64,000 nt of DNA from Dysidea avara. Its lineage: Eukaryota; Porifera; Demospongiae; Dictyoceratida; Dysideidae. The stretch spans positions 4,675,098 through 4,739,097 of the forward strand of contig NC_089276.1 in the NCBI RefSeq assembly GCF_963678975.1, written 5' to 3'. Positions 1-11,373 of the stretch are shown here, piece after piece (position 1 is the first letter of the stretch; every line of letters starts with the position of its first letter). Below the pieces are notes generated by a model, which was not told the DNA's origin, did not search any database, and worked only from the letters and a program-made list of their open reading frames with translations. Position numbers and translations under genes: made by a program.

Positions 1-3000
1 ACGTCTCGTGACTGGTTAACATAGCCACAACATAATCATGTCCCTTCACACGAGCATAATCCAAGGATGATTTACCACAGTTGTCTCTCTGACTGGCATC
101 TGCTCCTCTGTCTAACAACAGGGCACAAGTGTCCACCTTGTTGTATACTGCAGCCCAGTGAAGTGGGGTACGACCCTATAATAACAGGAATTGGATGTGC
201 ATATGTGCTCTAGTATGCCCACTTATCCAACAATCTCTGAAACTCCCCATCTTGTATATGTACTAGATACACAATGGGCCAGACAAATCAGTGCACTGGA
301 CCCAATAAAGTGCAATGCCACATGTAACAGGAATGTACACTAAAGTAATGATATTCATATGATGTGCACATTGTGTGCTTCTGTGTATTATTCTCACATT
401 CACAGGCACTAGCACACACTTATCTACCATACAACATTACACATAAGCCATGTGTGTTTGTGTGTTGTGTAACATGTTAATGTGTCACTACTGACACACA
501 GCACCAGAGAAATGTGTGTTTTGTTCACTTAACTGCAGCTCTCAGTAGGTGACATTTACACTGCTTAGTCCTGATACCTCAGTTAGCAACCACCTCTTTA
601 ATTAATAGTGGACATGTACCAACATCATGTGTGTATGTACGTTCCCAAACACAGCTAAGGTGTGCTTTATTACTGCATTAATAAGATCACTCTATTTATA
701 GTGACCATTTTTAATTTGGTCACAGAGATGGCAATATATGAATCACAACAATGTAAAGTTTTTCATATTCCACATTGCATCATGTGGGAGTGGATGGAAA
801 AATAATCTTTGTTCTCACCAGGACTATGTTGAAGCCATAATGATAACCATAGCATGGCTTTGTTTTGTAGGCAGTGGACACTAAACCATATAATCCACTA
901 ACATGAACACCCTTGTAGGTTGTGTAATGTTTCTTCCAATTATGAATGTATTCTTTATGTAATAGCAACAGAGCAATCAAGCTAGTGCAAGAGTTGAATG
1001 TTTTCCAGGGAATTTTCACATAGTAGGTAAAGTAAAAAAAGTGTTTTAAAAGTTTTGGTTATACAAATGTGAAACATGGTGAACTGATCTGTGTGTCACA
1101 GAAATATACACACAAGATCAACAAAATCATACTGTACCATATGACAGGAAATTTTGACAGAACGTCAGTTGTCAACTTTTATTCGCCAAAACTCTAAAGT
1201 GGTATTTAGATTTTGTCAACATTTAATTATGGATTCATTAACTCTTCCTTCCGTCAAAATTTTCTGCTGTATGGAACATATTGCTAAATGAGACGGATCC
1301 TTCCATGTAGTTGAATAATGGTACCTTTTTATCCGTATCATAAACTGCATCCAAGCGAAGGTTGAGGATCACCTCACAGGCCTTGCATGAGCCCTTCTCA
1401 GCAGCAGTATGCATCACTGTACGACCCTGTGTGTGTATGTAATAGCAATCATACAGTATATGAAGAGTAGTGCTGTTGCCACAGAATGTACTTATAACCA
1501 CTACACATTGGACAATCGTTGAGTCTTCGTACACAGCAGTCAGTCCCATTGATTGTGAAATGGCCCACTCTAAACTTCACACAAAAGTGTTCATTAACAT
1601 AATATTTTAGTCAGCAGATGAATCCGAGCCATGGACAGGCATAGGGAGTCTTTATGGATGGACTCCCTTTACAGTATACATTACTCATCAACATGTATGG
1701 GATACATATCAGTATATGGGGATATGTTGGGTTGAAGTGTTTCCATACAAATGTAACTTATAGTGCTTCTATAAGTGTTTGTGTGCACACATCTTGAAAC
1801 TGAGAGAAGGGAAGGATATCAAATGTGTGTGTAATGTAAGGAACCTTGAAACCTTATAGATATAATGTCTGTGCGTAGGGTGTATGTCTGTGTGTGTTGT
1901 GTGTTGTGTGCAGCATGTAACATAGCAGACATATGTCCATACCAGTTTGTCCTTAAAGTACGTCATATTGGGAGACAGTAACAATTTGAGACACTTCACA
2001 TCGTCAACATGCACAGCCCTGAGGGTGTAAACAACAAACAACAGTCAATCAATCTATTGTCCTTAGTCTACCTGCACACAGAATGATCACAACTGTGCTT
2101 TGCAGTTAGTAAACCAATGTAAAGTATTAGTGTACATGTATCAAAATGTTATTGACTGTCAAAACCAACAGTTTACATTTCACTGTTGCACTCTATAATA
2201 TTGTTTTTAAAACATTAAACTCTATACTGAAACCAAGAAGTCTTGTTATTTTAACTGGCAGAATGCAGAGGAAGTTCCAAATCCTGTTTGGATCTTTTAG
2301 CACTTGAATGTTGCTGGAAGATCAAGTCACCACCACTGGGGTTGTATTACAGGCTTTAGCCTATGAATGGTTTAGCCTATGAGTGGTGCAGCAATTTCAC
2401 ATGAGGTAAGCCAGATCTGTTGGGATCAATAAGATGCTTGTTCTTATCATGAAGGTTTTTCCTTTAATTCCTTGAGTTAAGGGTTCACTATATTACTACC
2501 ATAATATATGGCCTTAGCTTCACTATAGGTTTCCTCTGATCTACTAAACAAAACTGTTTTGACTCACCAGTGCATGGCAGTCATACCATCAATGTCTTTT
2601 TCTTCCTTGTCTGCATGTTTGTCCAATAGGAACGCAGCAATGTTGACATTGTTATGGAAACATGCCCACATGAGACATGTCATGTTAGCCTTGTCCACAT
2701 CATCCACACCATATAGGGATGTCTATTGGACAGAAATGCTATTTGATAAAGGTGTACTAAGTTGTGCAAGTGTACAGCATGTACATGCATATATAGCTCC
2801 TCCAGGTTTATGCTGTTTGTATACCTTCAAAATTATGTTGATACATTTAGTGGAGGAAGGGTGCGTTGCCCAGTGTATCGGGAGGCGGCCATCTTTGTCG
2901 CGAAGGTCCACCTGTGCTCCGTTCAGTAGCAGTAGTTCCACCAACGACACAGCTCCTTGATAGGCAGCCAGGTGTAGTACAGTGGATCCATCATTACTCT

Positions 3001-6000
3001 ATTATAGTGAAGAACACAGGATGGGTAATACATACTATGGTATAACTTCTAAATCTGTAATGAGGACAATTGACACACTTAGTTAAGGTCTGACTCTCAA
3101 AGTATCCGTTATTATTTGTACATAACCTGACCTGGGAAGTCAGGACATCTTAACAGGACAACGTGGTTACATATAAGTTCCACTGCAGTAAGTAATCAGT
3201 GCTTGTATACTTTAATTAATTTCGGTCCACCTAAAGGTGTCATGACACTAGTGTACCAATTTTCCAGGCTTGCTTACAGCTCTATGTACATTATATGAAA
3301 CTTTGTTATTGCCACTACATATACTGCACCATTTCCTTTTCGGACAGGACATGTATTCATGTACTTGCTTCGACAATACCACAAACGTAAATAGGAAGAC
3401 AGCTACATACATACAAGAAGAATAAGTAGAAACAGCTAAAGATGAATAGAGCAAGTTAGTATTGATTTATACCTTTACCATAAACTTAACAAACAACAAT
3501 CCAGGACATGTACAACTTCCATTTTTCATTGGCATAGTATTACCAGGAGCCCATAATGATTATGGACTTCTGGCATTACTCAAAATGGTCAATGACTCAT
3601 ACCAAGAGTAAACTTCTCCATTATTCACTCTTGCTCGTACTACGTATAGAAGACCTGTATGATGGGATAATGTAATGAAGTGTATCACAATAATAATAAC
3701 ACAGGGCTCTTCCCACAATGATCAACACTCGCACAGAAACAATCAGAATTCTTGCAAAATAAATTTGATCAACAGCCTACTGAAAGAGTAGTCATTGCCC
3801 CTAATTTTGAGTGCATGTTTGAATACAGAGGGAAATGTGGTTCGATCCTTAGACACTTGCCTAGACTACAAATACAAGTCACCATCTGGTTTAGTAACAG
3901 ATTTGGGACAACGTAGGGGCAGAATTTCGCATTTATGTGTTATTTATAAGTCCAATTACTCACTACACTACACAGTCCATTGGCTATGAAATGTATAAAT
4001 GATGGCACCTAAGAGGGAACAACAACTCCATTATACATGTGTATATGATGCAATCATTTTATAAAAGACCACTTGCCCCAAAATCCCGCAAGTAGATTAA
4101 CTAATGGCTGGTAATCTAGTTGTATCTGTTAACTTTATTATTAACCCATCTGTGTGTACACATGCTGGGATGTGCCTGCTGCAGCCATTGATGTGCTTGC
4201 GTAATACCATACTTGGTTATACTTAGTAATGGCTTGTTTGAATGAACCATATGACCCATGGACTATTTGGACGGAAGCTACAACACACACACACACACAC
4301 ACACACGCACCACACATATGTACTGACACAGTATACACACATATACTTACCTGATGATCCAAGTTGGTTCCTTCCTTCATCAACAAATCTGCACTAGCCA
4401 GATGAATTCCCTTAGGATGGATACTATAGAAAGTATGAACCACATCACAGTACATCAAAGGTGAAAGAACTACAAGAGGACCACAATGTCAAGAGACAGA
4501 GACAAAGCATTGAATTACTGTACCATTTGAGTATGTATCAATCTCATAGGCAATTCCTTACTGTATACATATAATAGTATCTCTACTTACAGTACATTAT
4601 TGTGTATACCTGCATCTGTCTATGGGATTTCTGTGTTTGATAAGTGTCTGTGAAATGTACAGCCACTAGAACAAACAAATAGAAACGTTTTGGGTAGTTG
4701 AACCTAATGTACACTTGATTAACAATGTTTATTTCCCCTGCCAGTACACCTGCAACCTGCAGCTTTGGACACCTGCAACTTTACCAGGAAATTGCCACCA
4801 CCTGCTTGTAAATGTGCTTGTATATACAACGCACACTAGTATATAATAGAAACCAAGAGTGTCGAACGGTGTATTAGCCCGTGATTAATAATTGCGTAAA
4901 GTAACATGGACATTTCAGTAATTGTTCGTTTATGTGAAATGGTAATTTGAAATACATATGCAGCAACGGGTCTTTGTTCGCCAGTTTTCCGTGTTATCAA
5001 CCAAGTATTCAACAGTTATTGTAGGAAAGTGTAGTAAGGACCCAAGATAACTCCAGCTCGCTAAAACAATGGTTGCACAAACGAGTGTGTTGCCACACCT
5101 TCAGGGATCCGCTTGGCAGTGCCAGAACTTTAACATTAGCCAATTCCCTTTAACACTATCGTGTTTTCGCTTGGTTAAGTGGCCGAATTGGGCTAAATAC
5201 AGCAACCCTTAATGGCAATAACAATGAACAATTACTGAAATATCCATGTTACTTTACGCAATCATTAATCACAGGGTTATACACCCGTTCGATACTCTTG
5301 GTTACTATTATATACTCTTGCATAAACACAAAAAGAAAGCAAACTAAAACCTTCAGCTATGGTATACATTGTCATGCTTACCAGTACAATACTTGGCCAC
5401 CTATACTCAGGTGATATAATGAAAATCCTCCTGGGGCAGGACTAGTAATCCACACATCACCACATGCAGGTGAAGGTATTTACTTCCCAATATGTACCCA
5501 TGGACCATATATAGCTGATGCAAACAGCAATTAGTGTAGGTAATTCCACTACTATACACTCACCAGTACATTAGAGCCATCTTCCCATCAGCATCAGTCT
5601 GGTTCACATCAGCACCATGATTCAACAAGTGTTGGATGGTGTGGATCTTACCAAGACTATTGATACAATGAGATCATGTAAGTGTGTTATGATCAGGAAA
5701 TTTAGTACAAGTATTGTAGTGCTTAGTCACAAACTTTAAGTTCATGTTAAACCTTCTAATAATACACACACCCCAAGATAACATGTAGCCTGTCTGTATT
5801 TCATGCACAAATTGAACCAATATTTGTGCTAGGAAAAGCAGATATGTATGTGCACTAATGCCAGTGTCATTCTATACCAAAAACAGCCTAGCTGTGTAAA
5901 AAAAGAGGCAGCCTCAAAAAAACCTGGGTGAAAATGTTGTGAACTTGCAATGTAGCTCTAGAGGGAGACTTGTTATGCAGCCAAACTCTCTACACGGAGA

Positions 6001-9000
6001 CTTTGGTAATGTACATGAACTCTCTCTCTCTTCTGGGCAACATATAGTTGAACTCTCCTATAGGGTAAACCAGCTTGCCTATGGCTGATTTTGGGATCTA
6101 CAATTACAAAAAGGAGTGGCAAATATCATTGGCATTTACAAGTCTTCCTGTAGAGAGTTCGGCCACATTACAAGTCACCCTGTAGAGGGTTCAGCTACAA
6201 GAAGTCAAAGCTAAGTTACAAGCTACCCAGTATAGAGTTCATTATGAGCTATACAAATATGTCATTTCTGTAGAGAGTTCTGCAGGAGTTATAATTATTA
6301 CAAGTTGCACTTTTGGTACATGATAATAATAATTAACAACTAGCTAAATAGTTCAAATCAATAAAATTTGTCTTCTCTTCTTCCTACAGTAAAGAAAAAA
6401 CAATGTAAAAATGACTTGTAATGTAGCTGAGAGCTTTAATAGAATGTATAACTGATAGGGTGACTATACTATTAGAGGTGTTTCGATTGCTCACTTGCTA
6501 TGTACAAGTAGATGGTTTTTGCATAACTCACAGGTTTTGAACCCCAATTATTCTTTTCAACTGAAAGGCCTTTCTAAGATGATTACTGCAGAGCCTGGTT
6601 GTTAAGTGCACATATATATTAAGTGCATATTACCTGTTAAGCGCATACTCATTTCTCGTACTTAATCGTGGATGATAAGTGCATGTGGACGAACACGAAG
6701 CTCCAACATGAGATGACTTACCAAGCAAGACGGTCTTCTGTAGTATGCTCCACATGAAAGATTCAGTGTACTAAAACTGGACTCAAAATATTGGTACATG
6801 TAATGACTGCAATTCACACTACCCCAAGAGAGGAAATCCATAATAATCATGATGAGGTTTATTTATTAGGCACATGCGCTTAACAACTATAATATTATGT
6901 TAATCACAATATTTTTTCGCAAACTTATATTAGGCATATGCACCTAAGAACCAGATTCTACGGTAATCTACTTTCATGGCTACAGGGTAAACCACTTCCA
7001 AGGTACGGATTGAAAATAGGTTTGTAGATAGATTAACCATTGTAGAGGTACTAGTACAAATAAAGACCATTGAGTTACAAAATAAAACAAAAAAAACTCC
7101 AACCATGTGTATCAGGCACACAATCTAGCTTGGTGAAAACACATCTACCAGACAAACCACTGAAGGGGACATACTGAAAATTGAAATGTTTTACTTTTTA
7201 AAAAAATCATACATAACTCTTTTAATCCGATCTGTACAAAATTTGAACTGTAAATGTGCTGTATGACACTGCTACATACTGCCCTCCAAATTTACGAAGA
7301 AATAAGACAAACTTTGAAGGTGCATATCTCAGTGATGGCTAGGTGGGTTTAACTCAAATTTGGAAAAGGAAGTGCCCCACCCTGAAAGAGTTTCCGCAAC
7401 AAAATTGGATAATTTCTGTTTAGGAACTATCAAGCTATGAATGTGAAAAAACAACATTTTTGGTTCCACTTGTTTGCTATGCACCCGAAGCAGCTGTACT
7501 TGGCCACATGATACACCATTTGCTTAATAACCACATTATATATGAAACAATATAGTCTTTGTCTACAGACAAATCGTTCTACTGATGGCAACCTTCTAAT
7601 AGTATGAAAATAACTCATTAACGACTAAACTTCAAAGCATACTATGTGTGCTATAGTCTAATGTGTTATTTCATAACAAGCTACTTGCTGTCTAACTTTC
7701 ACAATCCAATAGATACCTGTGGGTAGGTATTTAAAATCGTTAGATACCTGTGACAAAACTATTTGTCACATGGGTAATGTGCTTTGCTGGATTCTAGTCA
7801 CAACAGCCATCAGAAATCACCACTAGAGTGTGAAGAAAACATTGCTGGATCATAAAGATGATCGTATTCATCTAGGAAGCCAACCAGTGAGTTATTTTAG
7901 CATCAATTCGATCAGGAAGCCGCCATTACTGGCAGTGACCAGAGCTGCTTGAGCCATAATCTAAATCAGTTCTTGCACAAATCCACAGTATCTTCACTAT
8001 TTAAAGACCTTCAGAATGACACAATAATCAGCTCGGGCGAAATTGTGCCATATTCCTCAGGTCCCTAAAATAGTGAAGATACCTGGATTTGTGCAATATA
8101 CTTAGTTACAGTCAGGTATGAAGACTGCTCTGTATTAACAGCCAAACACACTGGGATACTCAAATTATATTCTGACTAAAAGTCTCTAATAATACAATCG
8201 CTATGAATGGCAGTTTACTATATACAAAAAGGCTGCACAATAGACTTGTTTTGTCCAGGCAGCCAAATGTATCCTAATGTTGAGGCTATGAAAGTGAAGC
8301 AACGGCAGTTATTTAGTAAGCAGATTTCAACCTCCCTATTACCACTCCCCAGATTTCCAATAACAAAGCAAGAATAAGATGACTGCCAAATTACATACAT
8401 TTACAGGACTACCTGACTGTTCTATGAGATTTCTCCTTGTATTGCCCAATGGAACAACAATATCACGATATCAATATATTATTTGGATTAACACAGTGTC
8501 TGTTAATTTCCTTAGTCTTGAAATACTAGGCTTGCTATTTCATTGATTATCACATGATGCTAGGGGACAAAATGACACTGCAAATCAATATTGAGATACA
8601 GTGGAACCTCGGCTATCTGAGCCCCTTGGGACCAGGGGTGGTCCATAAGCTAAGTCTGAAAAGAAAAAGTCTGTATATTTCTGAAACTGGTATAAATAAC
8701 CTATAAAGAACATTGATAAAAAAATGTCAGTATTATTTAACTACCCTAACAGAACAGTAACTACTCTAATAGAGCAGTCATTTCTGTAGTTCGGTTAACT
8801 GAGAATCTGGATAAGCACAACTGAGGTTCCACTGTACTCTAATAGAGCAGTCAAACAGACAGTTATTGTTCAAAAAACACATTGTCAAAATTCTGTGATA
8901 TTTAGTCATATCATGCCTGATTTTTTAGCCATGATATAATTTTTAATACAGATAGTGTAAACAGTGCTGTATATAACACACCTTGCTGCTTTGTGCAGAG

Positions 9001-9826
9001 CAGGTAGTTCCTGTTTCCTCTGGTTACCAGAGGTGGACACAAAGTATTGAGAAGCATCTGGAGGTAGTGGCTGTGATGAGAGGTCTGGTTCATCATCTGC
9101 TGTGACCACATGACTGTCATCATTAGGTGACATCACTTGAGGTGTTGATGATGTATCAGATGGCGATGTCACTGATGTTTCTTCCTCATTAGCTGGTGTA
9201 ATTGGCTTCACTGACAGTATTGTAGCAGGTTCCTTCACCCTTACTGGAGCTGGGGAATCTCCTGAGTGTCTTTTTATACTAACTAAAGTGTTAACAATTG
9301 ATCACAAGAGGTAAAAACTTGTACAATATTGGTTTACACTTAACAACCTATATGGGATATAGGATAGCCAGCTATGCAAATAATACAGTTATATTCCATT
9401 GCATAATGTGAAACAGGACCCATACCAGGTCAAGTTGCTTTGTGGTAAGTTTTAAACATTGAGAAAGTATGGTCTAAAATGTGAATACTACAAACACACA
9501 CACCAGGGGTCATCGGTAGAACAGCTGGCTGTTTTGTCCCATATCGAGGACACGGAGGAGGTGGGACAACATGTTTCTTATGCACCAGGTAGGGTGGAGG
9601 ACTGTGAGAGCGTCTATCATCAACTATGGATACTGAAACAATCAGAACAAACTAAATGTTGTATGTACACAAGTGATGAGATAATAGTACACAACAGAAA
9701 TAATACACATATACATAACATACCAGTAGAACTGCTTCTGTCCATAATGTTAGGTAGCTGTCTAACCATCTCATTGGGATCTGAAACAACATGTACACAA
9801 GAAGTAGTGTATTACATCTACAGTGT

Positions 9827-9907
<81 letters not shown>

Positions 9908-11215
9908 GTACAAATACACACAATGTACAAATGCATAGCTACCTGTCAATTTAGGAAAGTTCAACGCTTTAGCTGGTGACACTATAGCACTATCCTCAGT
10001 AACGCCATCTTCCACTACTACACTACTGCTATCAGTATCGTTAGCTTCTTCAACACTTTCTTGTATGATCTCCACACCATCAGAATCCACCTTGGAGACA
10101 ACACTATCAATTGTAACAGACTTGTTGTGATGATAGGTAACTGCTGCTTGACCTTGGTGTTCATTTTGTTGTTGAGGCATAACAACATGCATGATTGAAT
10201 CAGTAACTATTTTTGTTTTTCTGTTGGTGTCAGCACTGTGCATAGGAAACTCCATCACACTAGAGTGTTCATGACGAGAACTTGCTGATACTGCAGTGTT
10301 GTTCTCCAGCCGATGTGCCTCTGTCTCGGACATGCGTAACTTAGACTGTGAACTTGATGAAAGTGAGATCTGTTGAGGTATTGGAGCTGGCGATACTGCC
10401 ACTACGTGACTGTCAAAATCAGCTTCCATCTGTTCCCCTTCCGAGTGAGTATCAGCCTCAGGCTTTATGGAGTCATTTAAAATTGGTATATTGTCTGTAG
10501 AAATGTTTTCACCATCTTTAGAGCATACAAGTTGGCTAGCAACAATATCTCCTGATGGTGAACTTATTCCATGAAGTACCTCTGAATTGGTAGCACTAGC
10601 TTGCTCTACCTTAAGGTTAGTGGCACTTTGTATGTCAACATTTTCAGCAGCGCTACTTTTTGTAGTATTAGATTGTACACCTGGTGGAGGCTTTTTCTTC
10701 CTTTTCTTCTTCTTTCTGTCATTTCCCACTCCTAAGCTCAGCTTTTCTTCTACAATAGGAGACTTATCCTCTTCAATATCCACTAGTGTTTCTTCACTTG
10801 TAATGTCAGGCCCACTCCAAGCATTGATGGCTGCTTTAGGAGGCTGTAATGGCGCATTCTTCTCCATGTTAGCCCGCCCTGATGGTGACACGACGCCTGA
10901 ATGTATTCTACTGTTGGTCAGGCTAGAAGTAAACAAACCAGCAGATTTTCGTTTCACAGGCGGGAAATTCAAGTGGGCATGCTTTGAAGTGGGAGAGGTG
11001 TCTGTGGTATCCACAGGTGCTTCATCTTGTGCTCGCCACGCGTCTCTTTTAGGGAATCTTGTCTCCGTTTCTTCAGGCATTACAGACGCGGGACTTTTAC
11101 GATTTGAAATCCATTGTTGGTGAATTTTCAGCGTCTCCAAAGCCTTCTGCAAGGTATCGTTTAGCGGGTGAGACGTTCCAGGAGCAGGAAAGGTCAAAAC
11201 ACTGCCAGTTTCCAT
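1..11215 (-). CDS. Inversin-like ankyrin-repeat protein, 5' part (partial at window edge)
   Basis: Exons in transcript order: 11215-9943, 9780-9724, 9632-9504, 9261-8982, 5656-5564, 4423-4351, 2998-2825, 2722-2568, 2018-1943, 1426-1325, 175-<1. All junctions keep frame, and at least 862 residues are visible. The first ~570 residues are low-complexity and Ser/Thr/Asp/Glu-rich, with a basic NLS-like run (RKKKKRKKKPPP, near residue 167). From LPALHKAASLGKIHTIQHLL onward there is an unbroken ankyrin array: GADVNQTDADGKMALMYC, then GSTVLHLAAYQGAVSLVELL, DGRLPIHWATHPSSTKCINI, GMTAMHWAVHVDDVKCLKLL, GRTVMHTAAEKG and GRTPLHWAAVYNKVDTCALL. The LMYC, LPIHWA and TPLHWAA blocks follow the order seen in inversin (NPHP2); ANKRD55 is the alternative. 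Inversin is a ciliary/Wnt scaffold protein. Its IQ motifs would lie beyond the left edge. The long N-terminal extension is not typical of vertebrate inversin. Family assignment is from recall, not a search. Confidence 0.72.
4838..5316. mobile_element. 479-bp MITE with ~95-bp terminal inverted repeats
   Basis: The left end AGTATATAATAGAAACCAAG and the right end (CTTGGTTACTATTATATACT) are inverted, and the match extends through GAGTGTCGAACGG, TTAATAATTGCGTAAAGTAA and CATTTCAGTAATTGTTC. The interior is non-coding. Intron of the inversin-like gene. Confidence 0.75.
5930..6310. repeat. Degenerate short tandem repeat cluster in opposed orientations
   Basis: A loosely repeated unit built on ACAAGTCACCCTGTAGAGAG followed by TTC, roughly 30-45 bases long, occurs about four times from 6143 to 6310. 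Inverted versions (GTTGAACTCTCCTATAGGGT; GAACTCTC...) occur at 5940-6080. Confidence 0.5.
7973..8096. mobile_element. 124-bp hairpin element
   Basis: The arms TTGCACAAATCCACAGTATC and GATACCTGGATTTGTGCAA are reverse complementary with few mismatches and extend through TTCACTATTT/AAATAGTGAA. Non-coding, in the inversin-like gene's intron. Confidence 0.65.
8599..8834. mobile_element. 236-bp pogo/Tigger-like MITE with TA duplication
   Basis: Ends CAGTGGAACCTC and GAGGTTCCACTG are exact reverse complements. TA flanks both sides (8597-8598 and 8835-8836). Such ends and a TA target are characteristic of pogo-type Tc1/mariner elements. It carries one palindromic repeat copy (8763-8780) and sits inside another. 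Confidence 0.85.
9827..9904. repeat. (AC)n microsatellite, ~78 bp
   Basis: Longest dinucleotide tract in the window, in intron 1 of the inversin-like gene just downstream of its exon-1 donor on the minus strand. Confidence 0.95.
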
Positions 11216-11373
11216 GTTGACAATGACGTGTTGTTTATCAGTATTTTGGTAACCAAGTTAAACCTTGGGGGTGTGTCCATATCATTATTCTATTTAAAGC
11301 TTACTGCGGTTGGTAGCTAAGATTTTATCACTTTTTAAAGCTAGTTCATCTTACGGTCAGATAGGCTCGATAT
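11216..11373. promoter_or_regulatory. Shared head-to-head promoter (inversin-like / HMG-box gene)
   Basis: Only 158 bases separate the two divergent start codons, so both promoters and both 5' UTRs must lie here or overlap the coding starts. There is no obvious TATA box at a convincing distance. Inferred from gene layout only. Confidence 0.55.

Noticed and set aside
9459..9979. Open frames through the (AC)n tract (poly-TH and poly-CV)
   Set aside because: Frames exist only because a dinucleotide repeat has no stops; they overlap real exons on the minus strand.
10587..11123. 178-codon plus-strand frame
   Set aside because: Antisense shadow of exon 1 of the inversin-like gene; low-complexity product with no homology.
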